DNA of 64,000 nt from Cenococcum geophilum 1.58 (Eukaryota > Ascomycota > Dothideomycetes > Gloniales > Gloniaceae): contig KV748178.1 in the NCBI GenBank assembly GCA_001692895.1, positions 4,140,536-4,204,535 on the forward strand, in the 5' to 3' direction. A program made the position numbers and the translations under genes. The first letter of the stretch is position 1. Each line of letters opens with the position of its first letter. Shown here piece by piece: positions 30,901 to 42,575 of the stretch. The notes under the pieces are model-generated. The model was not told the DNA's origin. It ran no database searches and saw only the letters and a program-made list of their open reading frames with translations.

Positions 30901-33900
30901 GTAGTTCGGCCCACGGAAAGTGTAATAGCCAGGATATGTGCCATCCTTGTGACCACAGATGAATGTCAAGCGGCGGATTCGCCGAGCAAGAAGCTCATCT
31001 TTGTAGTCCTTGACGATTGGGAGGATGCGAGAAAGAATTTCCTTGTCGTCGAAGCTCTCGGCATCACTTATAGCAATGTTCAAAACGCCTGTGAGCTCAT
31101 CCTCATTCTCAATCTTAGGAGCAAGGAAAGATGGCTTGCGCTTCATGGACAGATCGGCTGCAATGCCATTACCAGAGCTTGACGGTTTACGAACAGCAGC
31201 AGATACGAAAACTTCAAGGGCTCTTTGAAGATATTCCTCGGCGTCGTCGAGATACTCAATGGGAACGACTGCACCCTTTCGGGTAGGCTCGCCCTCCATT
31301 CGGCTTTGAAGGTAAGTCATATCGCTGATGGAGTGAATGCGGCCTTTAGATAACATATCAGCTGGCGTACCTGGAGTTGAAGGTTCCGAAGACTCGACAG
31401 GGATACCGAATTCAGCTTCGCCAACCTTGCGGAGAGCAAAGTCCCAAGACAGGACGTATGGGGCGTCAGTCTCTGTGTGGTAATGCAACTCCTTAAGCTG
31501 ATAAGCACGGTATGCACGTCGGGTATAGACCTCAAGAGCAGCGAGAGCAACCCAAGGATCCGAATGCGCGAAGAATCGTGGCAACACATCGAACACAGTG
31601 TACTTCGAGTCCACAACCTCCTTGATGACATCGAAATTGGGCTCTCTGTGATCCCAACCGCTCTCGCCGTAGCGTGATTCTACGACGGAAGAGCGAAGAA
31701 TGTGCTCCATTTGCGACATACGCTCCTCTAAGGATGGCATAGCACATTGAATAAGAACCTCACGAGCTTTTAGCGAGACCTTGGCAGTCTGTCTGGATTC
31801 AAGCTCTGTGAGCTTCCTGAGAGCTCCCTTAAAGTACTTCGCGACATTGCCGACACCTGGCTTGTTTGGCCTATACATGTCCAGGGTAGCGATGATGAGA
31901 TTGTTCTTCGCACTGACTCTGGTATGGGAGAGAATAGTATGGACTACATTGATGATACTGTCCTTGTTCTCATCTCTGAGTTTGAGGATAACCTCCTCAT
32001 CTCTAGAGTTGCGAGACGAGAATACCGACTCAACGGCCCAGTACATCTCAAGAAATTGAATCATGACGTGATATTCATGTGCTTTGAGACCCTCGGTATA
32101 GCGGTTAATGACATCAGTAAGAGGAGCCAAAGAAGATTTTAGCAGATTGGCATCGCTGGCCGATACATTCTCGTCTAAGAATCGGATGAATGTTTTGGTG
32201 AGTTGTTTGGCTGGGAACTCCATATTTCGACTGTGAGCTTTCTCTACAATCTGGGAAAGCAAGGTATCCAGCTTTTGTGGCATACGAGCGTGAAGCGCGG
32301 AAGCTTGAGCGTTCCACTCGCTATACGGAAGCTCCGAATCACGAAGTACCTCTACGAGCTCCTTGAGGGTGCTCTGCATGATGACCTGGTTATCGAAACC
32401 CTGAAGAATGTTCTGCAGAATATTTGAGAGGTATGTGAATCGCTGAGCTGGTTTGGTACCCATGATTTGGGGAGGCCCAAATGCTGGCAGGAGGCCAAGA
32501 AATGGTTGTGCAGACTTGACCTTGCTGGGATCATCCAAAGCCAATATACCAAGAATGTCACCAGCCTCAAGGGTTGCTCCTGGCTGTTTAATGAGATTGA
32601 CAATACCATCTTCCTGAGCTATCAAAGGCATATACATCTTCATGACCTCGACTTCTGCGAAAGCCTGGTTTTTCTTGATATGCTCACCATTTTCGACAGT
32701 GAACTTGACAAGCTTACCAGGGCTGGGCGTTCGGAGTTGGGTAGGATCATTTTCCTGCTCAAGCAGACATGTCTTCCCGTCAACGCTGATGCGAGTGGCA
32801 CCGACCTCCTCTTTCCAGTAGACGTTGTGGGACTTGCCGTTAAGCAGAACCAAAAGACCACCGTCAGTCAGAGCCCTGACGCCAACGGAGCATTTAGACC
32901 CATTAATAAAGAGCGTGTAGGTGTCGATGCTGGATCTCGTCGCCGTGAATTTGTATCGGTAGCCTTCGTAGATAAAGTCGATCGGGAAGACGGTCTTTAA
33001 GACATCCTTGGCAGGGACCTGACCCTTCTCCAAGCTAGTCCTGTACTCCGTCATGCAGATGTCGCTCGCAACATGTGCTTTTGTAACTGCACCACAAATG
33101 ACGGCAATTATTGGGTCAGGGCGCTCAGCTGTCAGCTTCTTGGAAATCAGCTCATCAAGCCACCCGGTGGTGATGGTGTTATCCTCGAAAGCTGGAGTCT
33201 CGAGCAATTTAATGAGATACTCAACAGTTGTTCGGAAGTCTCCACGAATGCTCAGTTCCTTTAGTGCGACAACCATATGCTTTCGTGATGCCGTCCGATT
33301 CTCACCGTAGGCGAAGATGTGGCCGAATTGACTGTCCGAGAAGCTATGAATACCACCGGCAGTACCGACGGAGAAGTAGCCCCAAACATTCGAACTGCTA
33401 CGGAAATTGAGCTCGTGCATGGTACCACTGGAAGGCTTGAAACCCTCACCCGGATCTTCGGATGTGATACGGCAGGCAGTCGTGTGACCCTTGGGAGTTG
33501 GTCGTCTCTGGTTCTGCGCGCTACCCTCCTTCGTGAAATCGAAATCGATTTCAGTAGCAGAGTGAGGGTCAGCACCGTAAAGGAGGCGGATATCCCGAAT
33601 GCGATGAAGTGGGAGACCCATAGCAATTTGGAGCTGTGCCGCTGGCAGGTTCACACCGCTGACCATTTCAGTGGTAGGATGCTCGACTTGGAGACGGGGA
33701 TTGAGTTCAAGGAAGTAGAATTTGTCTTCCGCGTGCGAATAAAGATACTCGACTGTACCGGCTGACACGTAACCGACCAGCTTACCAAGAGATACAGCCG
33801 CCTTCTCCATGGCATGAAAAGTTGTAGAGTTAGCCACCGTTACAGGAGCTTCCTCGATAATTTTTTGGTGCCGTCGCTGAACCGAGCAATCTCTGCCGAA

Positions 33901-35035
33901 AAGAGAAATATTGTTTCCGTATTGATCTGCGAGAAGCTGAACTTCCAAATGCCTTGCACTTCCTGCAAGCTTCATGATGAAGATTGGAGAACCGGGAATT
34001 TCGCTGGCGGCTGCACGGTATAGTTGCTCGAAGTTCTCTTCCGAATCAACTTTACGGATACCCTTACCACCACCACCTTCCGAAGCCTTCACCATGATCG
34101 GGAAGCCAATCTTTCTTGCCATCTCCAGACCCTCTTCAGGCGAGTGTGTGCAACCCTTGTCATAAACGTGGTCCTCGACCGTGACAATGCCATTCTCATC
34201 GACCTTGACCTCATCTACGCCCTCTCCCGACCATGGAATGCAGGGAACCTTCGCGTGCTGTGCAACGATTGTGGAGGAGATTTTGTCACCAAGCGATCGC
34301 ATGGCAGAGCCAGGAGGACCAATGAAGACGATTTTCTTTGGTGAGGCAGCGAGTGACTCTGGCAGTTTTGGGTTTTCTGAGGCGTGTCCCCTGAGTAGCT
34401 ATTAGATCTAAAATCGCACAACGGATGGATTATGCTCCTACCATCCTGCCCAGACAGCGTGTACATCCATTCGCTCCGCAACATCGACAATAAGCTCTAC
34501 GTTGGCGTAGTTGTTGTTGTTTGTGCCTCCAGGAACCTATTGCTTGTGATCAGCGTTTGGCTTTGCACCGTGGAACTTATTTCCCGAAATCTGTCCCATT
34601 TCACTCACCTCAACATACTGATCTGCCATACGAATGTACTCAGCATTTGCCTGTAAATCTTCTGGCGTAGCCATGGCAGTGAATTGGATAGCCCGCTCAT
34701 CGCCGAAGGTCTCGTAAGCCCATTTCCGCACCGATCTGATTTCCTTAACCGCCGCAATACCGTTGTTCGCGATGAGCACCTATCGGAGCCTTAATTAGTT
34801 TCTTGGTCTCTTCTTTCGTATGAAAAACCAGAACCCTCGAGTAATTGCTCACATTTGTAATCACAGTGTGTCCGCCGTGCGCTGTTACAAAGTCTTTGAC
34901 TTTACCCGGTGAGGCGGCGCCCAAATGGGATCCACCGATGAAATGTGAGGGTAGATTGTGCTTCGCAGCACTCGAATTCGGTGAGCCGTTGGTGTGCGCT
35001 GCGCCATTGGCGCTTTTTGAATCTGCTCCAGCCAT
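27936..35035 (-). CDS. ACC1: Acetyl-CoA carboxylase (multidomain, 2284 aa)
   Basis: Catalyses ATP-dependent carboxylation of acetyl-CoA to malonyl-CoA, the committed step of fatty-acid synthesis, in the cytosol. Exons (minus): 35035-34853, 34779-34609, 34536-34442, 34390-29520 and 29470-27936; introns of 73, 72, 51 and 49 bp, all GT...AG. Exon lengths sum to 6855 nt, exactly 2285 codons. Biotin carboxylase domain (~45-550) with [12 protein letters not shown] and the ATP-grasp loop [13 protein letters not shown]; biotinyl domain with EVMKMYM, the biotinylated Lys at about residue 734; central ACC region (~800-1450); carboxyltransferase halves with [10 protein letters not shown] near residue 1598, SANSGARIG and [15 protein letters not shown]. 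Length and motif positions match other fungal ACCs (biotin Lys ~735 in yeast). The start [17 protein letters not shown] is the usual Ala/Gly/Ser-rich head. No defects; essential and single-copy in most fungi. Confidence 0.97.
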
Positions 35036-35453
35036 TGTCTGTCGTGAGCCCCGTACACGGGGAGTGTGGGAGAATATAGGCGGAATGAGGCTGGGTTTTG
35101 CGTCGCGAACAATTTAGTATTTATTAGATCACCAGAGTGACGAAACTAAAAGCATCAAAGACGATACTGATGTGGACGAGATGGTGTTCTAGACGGTCTT
35201 CGAGTAAATAGGGAGGAAGGTATTATTAGTAGTAAGATTTCTAGGGCAGAGTATAGCTGCAGTAAGCGGGCTGAGTTGCTGTAGTGCACCTGCGCATCCC
35301 ATAAAAAGTCTAAATGCAGGGAGAAGAGGAAAGAGGGAAGAGGGGAGTGACTAGCGAAGAGAAAGTCGAGTGCGATAGGAACAGCGGGCGAATGGGTTAT
35401 CAGTGAAGATATTTCTAAAGGAGGAGCTCTTTCGGATCGATGGTCGCCATGTA
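35036..35453. promoter_or_regulatory. Upstream region of ACC (5' UTR / promoter)
   Basis: The DNA directly 5' of the ACC start codon (reading minus). I see no clear TATA box or named operator. It includes a purine-rich stretch near 35318-35350 on the + strand. Confidence 0.35.
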
Positions 35454-35840
35454 TTAATTACGGCTCACCCCAAGTCTCCCGAGCTGTTGAGCTGAAGCCC
35501 GGCGTCGAACATCGCCAACGTTGCCATACCCGGTAAGGCGCGCCATATCTCTCAATGGTTTGGCCGAAACCTCCGTGCGTGCAACCCTCAAAGGCAAGCC
35601 ACTGCGCAGAACGACGTGCCTGGTACGGAACCCGAGCATGTACGTCTCGGCGTCAACAGGGCCCTTTCTACATAACGCTACTTGAGCCCTGCCTGCTGGG
35701 GTAAGAGCATTGAGAAAGGATACAGTGTTGCAGTGTGGTGTTGTTCTGTCACCTATTCTGTTGGGGGCTCGCTTTCTTAGTCGTTTGTGGATGATATCCC
35801 TGAGCGGAGCTTTTCTTGACGTTGGGGTTGGGGAAGCCAT
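35454..35840 (-). CDS. Possible small ORF, 128 codons, unknown
   Basis: Open frame starting MASPTPTSRKAPLRDIIHKRLRKRAPNR, rich in Arg, ending VSRN. The basic, Pro/Ser-rich N terminus could be that of a real (for example organelle-targeted) protein, but no family is recognised and no intron supports it. It lies on the same strand as ACC and upstream of it, so it could also be chance or part of an ACC leader. Confidence 0.25.
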   Translation of the reverse strand: MASPTPTSRKAPLRDIIHKRLRKRAPNRIGDRTTPHCNTVSFLNALTPAGRAQVALCRKGPVDAETYMLGFRTRHVVLRSGLPLRVARTEVSAKPLRDMARLTGYGNVGDVRRRASAQQLGRLGVSRN

Positions 35841-37035
35841 CAGAGCGAGATTTGCCGACTAAACGCCATTGACTGCATGAAACAAAGCGTAGTACTGCAA
35901 AATGCTAGAACTGTCTTCCATGGCTCTATCCGCTTGTCTAGTCAGTGCCTAGGGCGGTGTCTGGACACTCCAATGCCGAAGCGTTTCGACAGAGATTCGC
36001 ATACAGCACATCGCAATACAACTATCAGATTGCACCCCGGCTGTGGATCCTCCATCCATCCCAAATATAGGAAAAGAAGAAGACAGCCACCGGGTGGTGG
36101 TCAGGGACCCGGTTCGGGAAATCTGCTCGCTCTACGAGTCGATGTGGCTCGTCCAAGTAAATTCAACTCGGTCGGGTCTCCACTCCAACGCCTTCGGACT
36201 CCGGCCGTATCCTCATCCTCGCCTTTCTAGCCAATCGAAAACCCAGTCTACAGCCTGCAAGCGGCAAGCACAGCTGTATGCAGGTCAGCCAAGTGCCTCT
36301 GCAGGAGCCAAGACCTGTGCAAAATATATCCAAGCCCTGATGGAGCTTCATAATCCTCCGCTCCGTCGGCCGAGCCGGCTCACGATTCACGGCTCAGCTG
36401 TAGTCAGCATTGACTGCGCACCCAGCCTAATCGCATTGGGTTGTAGAACGTCATGGAAATATTTCAGATCGAGACAGCGCGGCTAGCCGATTGATGATTC
36501 CACATCCGAAGCAGTGATCTCCAAAGCGGCGAACTTATTTTAAGATTTTGGCCTGAGGCCACATACGCAACTAACACTATGGTCTGTGCAGTGGCAGCCC
36601 TAGAAGACATCGAGGTACTCATGATCTCAGCTTCGATGTACTTTCGAGACTGAGCTGCGGTACCACATGCATTAGAAGCCACATGTTCCGGAACCGAATG
36701 TCGTAAAAGCTTCTATTTGAGCCTTAAACCATTTTGGTTCTAGATGAGCGTTGTAAAACTAAGCCAAGTTACGATAAGAAAGTCGAGTCGCCGTCCTTGC
36801 CTGTGCAGAATGTGGTGTCATAGATTAATCTCCTATACAAACCCGTCATCAACCCGAGCGAAGAACTTCCCGCTCCTACTATGCCGACCCAGATTTGTTC
36901 CACAACTCCAAGCCATGCTAAATGTCATAGGTATACCGCGACGAATCATATGCACCCGAAGAATACGTATTCACATCTCCCTGTCTCTGTTCATCTTTTC
37001 CCAACCAAGCCTGTATCCTTCCTTCCGCTCCCACG
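35841..37035. other. Intergenic, no confident gene
   Basis: 1.2 kb of normal-composition DNA. Short frames exist (for example 36043-36486 plus), but none resembles a known protein or shows splice support. The right end probably contains the nudE 3' UTR. Confidence 0.4.
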
Positions 37036-38958
37036 CTAGTAAGTCTCGCCAACCTCACTTAACTTCCTCTGCCTACCGGGCCGCTCCGGTGGGCCCATCT
37101 CACCCTCGACCCCGACGCTCGTCCTCCTCCCTGTCCCCCCGCCACTCTGCCGTCTCGGCAGTCCGCTCGGCGTCGGAATGCCTGTAATGCCTGTCTTGTT
37201 TAGCGTTGTCCTCCTCACCAATGGTGTCGTGAATCTAGATCCTGCTCCGCTGCCATCGCTGTGAGTATCACCGTCGGCGTCTCGTTCCCGCACGGCGCTC
37301 TTTATCGATAGTGACTGGGAGTGAGAATGACCATGCCCACCATAGCTTCCACTCATTGAGCTACGTGGACGCGTAACGCGACTTTCCACCCCGCTAACGC
37401 CAGAGATGGAAGTGGAAGAGTAGTGGCCCAGCGGCGTACGCGCGCCAGACATGCTGCTTCTGCTAGGAGGTCTCTGGATCCCAGAGTGAGACGTTACGGA
37501 GGCACGGCTGCTTGGTCTGCTTGGTACATCTCTTGTTCCTGTCGACGGTGCCGGTATGCCAAATGATAGCCTACTCACACTTTGCGTCTCCCCACCGTTT
37601 ACGGAGCTCGCAGTGCTAGCGGCTGAAGTACGTTTGCGTGAACTGCGTACTGTGACGGTGTTGGGTATATGATGGCCTAGTGCACTTCCATTCCTCGGGC
37701 TCGCTCGGGGCGGTGTTGACGTCGGAGCAGGGAGCTTCGATCGTGCAGAGTGGACCCGTTCTTCGAGTTTCTGCATCTTCCCTATCAGCCCCCGAATCTG
37801 GTAGAGAGAGCCAGACCTCGGTAGAGTCCCATTATTGACATTGCTAGGCCTCGGTGCGTTCGACACCGGGGCCGCGGTCCTACGAATTGATGGAGTTGAC
37901 CGGCCGCTCGCGCTTGCATTAGACGTGACCGGTACACTAGGGCCTCGTGAGTATCGTGGTGGGCGTGAGGAGTAGAAGCCCGGGCGAGGAGTTATAGAGG
38001 GATCGAGTGCGATGGAGCGTTTGCGGACGAGTGACGGAGTCGAGGGTACAGTCTTTGCTGTTGCGGAGGTTTCGGAGAGTGGTGGGGAGGGTGGTGTGGC
38101 TTCTAGTATCGATGTATCCGATTTTAGTGGAGGTGGAGTGGAGGTGGTAGGCGAAGAGAGTGTCGTTGCAGAGGTAGATGTCTCTGAGAGGGGGGAGCGC
38201 GGACGAAGTGTTTCAGTGGATAGAAAGTGCGAAGTCTTCCGCTCATGATGCGACTGGATTGTCTGCTCCGCAAGGCGCAGTTTCTCTTGCACGATCTCCG
38301 CCTCAATCTTTAGGTCCGACAACTCATCTCTGAGTCGCTGCGTCTCTATCCGAAGCGTTTCTCTTTCTTGCTCTCCCACTTTGATTTCCTCTTCCAGCAT
38401 CACACCCCGCTCGATCGCAACATTGTATTTGGATTCTAGGTCTTCCAAGGAGGATGACGTATTGCGTGCTTGACGTTCGAAATCATCGTTTGCAACTTCT
38501 ATGTCGCGAAGCTTGAGCTGCAGTGTCCGTTGAGCATCACGAAGGCTTGTGATTTCCTTTTGAAGAGTATTTTGGGCGTTGTTGGCTTCGGCTTTGCTCT
38601 GCTTGTACTTCGTCTAGTGACAATGAATATTAGCATTGTCATTCAAACACCAAAAAAGCTTTTGACGACCGGGTGGTTACAGGTCTTGACCGGCCTTATT
38701 TAAAGTTAGAAATATGCATACCTTCCACTCTTCAGCCTCAAATCCTAGCCCTTCCACCTTCTCTTGCAACTGTCGTTCCCTTTTCTCGCTCTCTTCCACG
38801 TCCCTTTCGAGTTCAGCCTCTAACTCCTTACTAGACGCTTGAAACTCCTGGAGTTCAACCTCCAGGGTTTCGTACTGCGACTTATAATATGCCAACTCCT
38901 CCCCCACACTGCTCCAGCCGCTGGAAGGTGACGAAGGGGGTTCGTCTGCTAATGTCAT
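37036..38958 (-). CDS. nudE: NudE/NDE1-type nuclear distribution protein, 604 aa
   Basis: Exons 38958-38722 and 38613-37036 (237 + 1578 nt), with a 108-bp intron (GTATGC...TAG) at a phase 0 junction joining AEEWK to TKYKQSKAEA. The N terminus MTLADEPPSSPSSGWSSVGEELAYYKSQYETLEVELQEF and the following ~190-residue coiled coil (to about VQEKLRLAEQTI) are the hallmark of NudE/RO11 proteins. The rest is long, Ser/Pro/Thr/Arg-rich and disordered, as in other filamentous fungi, with several SRPSSR / TPLVRR-type phosphorylation-like motifs. NudE binds LIS1 (NudF) and dynein and is needed for nuclear migration along hyphae. Complete, with no defects. Confidence 0.92.
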
Positions 38959-39917
38959 GTTGTCGTTAATGCGCCGTTCGTTGTATGCGAGTTATAAGTC
39001 GTGGGAGCCAGAGTGAATCGGTTGCGCTGGGTATTTTCGCGATATCAGTGAATATAAAGGTATTCCGAGCAGTATTTGCTGTAGTGGTCCAGTTGGTTCT
39101 GCTGCTATCCTGTTGAAATGGCCGCGGTCGTTCTTGCCAGGTGTATGGTATGCCAAATGTCTTAAGGTTTCAGTTTCCAGGCTTCCAATGGCCAGGGCTG
39201 CTATGCGGCTATTGTGGTCCTGTTATGCCGTGATTCTTTCTCGTTCTTCAAACTCTTAACCTCCTCTTACCATCCGTATAGTCCTTCGGGGTCCTGGTGT
39301 CGTCGTGGGTGGCGGTGTCGCTGGCTGTCGTGGTGTTTATCATCGGTTGTTTGGTGCCCCAGCCTTCTGCTTTCGGGGGGTGGCGCCCGCCCGCAGCTTG
39401 CATCTGCGTTGTCCAGGCGAGTCAGGAGCACGGGTCCGTTTAACCGTTGCCCCAACATAAGTATTTCAGTCGAGACCTTAGAACAGAACATATACAGGAG
39501 CTTTCATAGCTTTCCCAAACAAGTAAATCCGTCCTGAAAAAGCTATTATAATTTTCATAAGCTCTACCAAACGGTCTAAAATCCTTTGCAAGATATAACT
39601 ACTGAGGCAAGCTGGCAACCATTAACGACTAGGCCTTGCATGTGATGACATCTTCAACGCCTGCAGTGTTACCCCATAGAACGACTCTCAGGATAATGAT
39701 CATGCTTCATATTTAACTCAAGTCGAACAGATGATCGAGAGCCAAAATCAATCAAACTCAAATTATTAAATAAAAGCGTACAAAGCTGCAGATTCGTCCC
39801 GACATATTTACACATCACCTACGCCACCAATATAGATATATACAGTCTTCAGATCCTACAATACCCCACACGGCCATAATGTGATATACAGTGCATCGAG
39901 AGAACTTTACGTGGCGT
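38959..39917. other. Intergenic region between nudE and the carrier relic
   Basis: Contains the nudE promoter on its left side. A 107-codon frame at 39214-39537 has an odd composition (Ser/Trp/Arg/Cys) and no recognisable homology, so I do not call it a gene. Confidence 0.4.
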
Positions 39918-41265
39918 TCACTTTTTCTCCCCCTTCTCACCCCATACAATCTTCTTCGCGTCATCCTTCCCTTTTTCAAGCATATCCTGCGCTTTCTGCG
40001 TAGTATTGCTCGCTATTTCCATTCCCTTTACATATATCTCTTCAACTTGACTGTGTCCACTTGCAAGGCTGCCTTGAGCCTGCTGTGGTGCGCTATCAGC
40101 AATTTCTTTTACCTTCAGATAAATTTCGTCGGCTTGAGACACACCGTGTCTTTCGCCTGTGGAGAGGCTACACTAGCCACTTCTTCCGGATTCGGATATT
40201 TCTTCATTGCCTTTAGCACTAAATAGTATAGACTCACGACGGCTCCGTGAATCTTGTCTTTCATCAACATAGAGTCCGTGCGAAAAGAAGCCTTTCAGCA
40301 CTTCGGTACCCAGGCCCTGGTATAGCGCCCAAATCCCCTCCGTCTTTGCAATCCGCAAGATGATAATAAAGACGGTCCTCTGCCTTGCCTTCACCGCCTT
40401 GGATGCCTCAAGATTTTCCCCCTCATTTGACTTCTCCGAAGTCTCGCCAGTCGGCTCAGAGGGGGATTGCGACGAGACCTGTGCGCAAGTCTTGGCAAGA
40501 GAGAAGGGATAGGTGATACTCGACGCTATCAATTTGCTCGTAACCGCAATCAGAAACGTTAAACAAGCACCTAGATCCGCACGACGCAACCGTGGTACCA
40601 GCGTTCTCAGGGAGACCTTGTGTAGCAAGAATGTGATTGCCGGATTGAGCGTCAGAACCAAGCTGGCAGAATAGCCAGACCAGAAGCCCAGAAAGCCTTT
40701 CTCGTGCCTAATCTGCAGTACAGTATCTTTCGCACTTAGCTTAGGCGAAACGGAAGAGGTAGGGTCCCGAGCAGAGACCACAGCTGCGGTCTGCTTCCGG
40801 GTTACGATGTTCTGGACAGGCGCTGTGGCGAATGCGCCTGCTAGCATTCCAACTCCTATTTCGTCCAGCACGGGCAAAGTCTGTGAACTCTCTCGTGCAT
40901 TTAGCCTTCTTTCTCGGAAATAGTTGTACACGAGGAAGAAGAGGAAGTTATCTGCCACACTCTTCGCCATATCCTACAACACACCGCTGTAGAATGCTTG
41001 TAAGCCGCCCTCCCTCCCATAGATCTTCTCAGTAGCATCGCGAATGCTTTTGTATTTAACATCTTCAGGGATCGGCAGCCTAGAATTTATTTTGAACTCG
41101 CAGACGTGTTATGGCGAGGTCAGCGGATAGATGAGAAGGTGGGAAATAGCAGTGCCGGCGGCACCAGAGAGCGCATGGCCGAGAGCTGGGAGGGCTGGCC
41201 CAATAATGATCTCGAGGGCGTTTCATCTTCATGGATAATGCGATAGAGAGCGAAGGCATCCTTTG
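39918..41265 (-). pseudogene. Peroxisomal-type mitochondrial-carrier-family protein, frameshifted
   Basis: Pieces in three frames together make a carrier of the peroxisomal adenine nucleotide transporter / PMP47 type: ALEIIIGPALPALGHALSGAAGTAISHLLIYPL, DLAITRLRVQNK, YKSIRDATEKIYGREGGLQAFYSGV, AKSVADNFLFFLVYNYFRERRL, the open block to GLGTEVLKGFFSHGL, LMKDKIHGAVVSLYYLVLKAMKKYPNPEE, and a C-terminal tail ending KKIVWGEKGEKK. Defects: frameshifts near 41122, 41080, 40270 and 40145, and an in-frame TAG at 40974-40976 where Gln is usual. The family moves ATP/AMP into peroxisomes for fatty-acid activation. The number of breaks argues for a relic rather than sequencing error, but reads should confirm. 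Confidence 0.75.
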
Positions 41266-41908
41266 GTGGCTCTATCAGTATTTAGCATTGCAGCAGCATG
41301 AAATGGTACGGACTAACCGCGAGTTATACACGTAAGTCATCATATATGTTTTAAGATTGAGATATTAGTGAGGGCACAATATTAGAAGTTATATGGATAT
41401 AAAAGTCCAATGCGCGGGGTATATCAAGCTACAATGGATGTTTCTAGTCATGAGCCTGACGCTTGCGGCAGACGTCATTCCCAAGATTCGCTTGTGAAGC
41501 TCTATTGGCGGGGGCTCGGTCCGTCACAGAACAACATCCAGCTCGCATTCGCCCCTGAGCTAAGAACGCCCCTTAAGCTTAGGAGTATTATTTTATGTTT
41601 TTGAAGACGTGTATTACATCAAGAATCGGTTGTTTACCCCCCTAAAGCTTACCTACCATCCTAGACGGAAAGCGCATTGAGAAAAGCACGTTTCCATAAC
41701 TAATGCACCAACTGTGCTAACAAATGCAACCTTTTAATGTGGTCAGTTATTGCTATACAATAGGTTAGGCCCTCTCATAGGCGAAGCCCTTGGACTCATT
41801 GCGCAGAAGCTGCTTGCTGAAGCCCCAGGAATTGTCCCCGACGAGACACGCAAAGGCGCCTGGAATCGTCTCCACTCTACCGGTTGACAGAGTTGGCTGC
41901 TACTGAAC
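41266..41908. other. Intergenic
   Basis: No recognisable coding. Short frames only (for example 41410-41604), without homology. Likely includes the promoter of the secreted SRPBCC-like gene at its right side. Confidence 0.4.
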
Positions 41909-42575
41909 ATGCTCTCCTTTACCTCACTAATTACCTTGTCTTCCCTAGCCGTCTTGCGCGTCACCGCGCAAACAAACCTTCCAGATGTACCACCAGGCGT
42001 CTTCAATGCCAGCGCACGGATTGAGATCAACACGACGGTGGACGCATTGTGGAACGCCATAACCAACTTTCCCGTTTATCCAGACTGGAATCCATTCGTG
42101 CGGTACGTACTGGCCACACTAATATTCTGAGAACTTAGCACCAGCGTAGCAAGACTGATGGATCAAAAGCTTAGCCGTTGTGACCGACGACTTGTTCGTG
42201 CCACTACCAGAATCGAAACAGATGCCAACTGAGAACAAACGCGTCATCTTCCGCGTTCAAATCCCCCCCCTCCCACTTCCTGTCTCGGCTTCAACACCAG
42301 ACAATCCGCTCCACACGCAAATCTCTATCGAAAACATAACTCATGTGCAGCCGGAGCTCGGTCGCCTCGCATGGAAGTACCTAGCTCCGGAGGTAGCACT
42401 ATCATCGGAGCGCTGGACTGCTGTCAGCGCGGCTACCAATGGGAAAGCATTGTATGAGAGCCGTGAGGTATACGATGGCGCACTTGCTACTACGGTCGAG
42501 GCGTTGTATGGAACAGGTTTGCAAGAAGCGTTCGAGGCACAAGCAACGGCCCTTAAGCTTTTGCTGGAAGGGTAG
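41909..42575 (+). CDS. Secreted SRPBCC/START-like protein, 199 aa
   Basis: Exons 41909-42102 and 42170-42575 (600 nt) with a 67-bp intron (GTACGT...AAG) that splits an Arg codon. The unspliced frame would stop at 42128-42130, and the alternative acceptor CGTAG at 42149 gives a stop. N-terminal signal peptide MLSFTSLITLSSLAVLRVTAQ. The segment ARIEINTTVDALWNAITNFPVYPDWNPFVR is the opening helix-grip segment of polyketide-cyclase/SRPBCC proteins ('I.A....VW..L.DF..Y..WNP'). These fold around a hydrophobic pocket that binds lipids or polyketides; substrate unknown. Secretion is inferred from the signal peptide. Confidence 0.75.

Noticed and set aside
36043..36486. 147-codon plus-strand frame between ACC and nudE
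   Set aside because: No recognisable homology, rich in Ser/Pro/Arg/Cys as random GC-balanced DNA gives, and no splice evidence.
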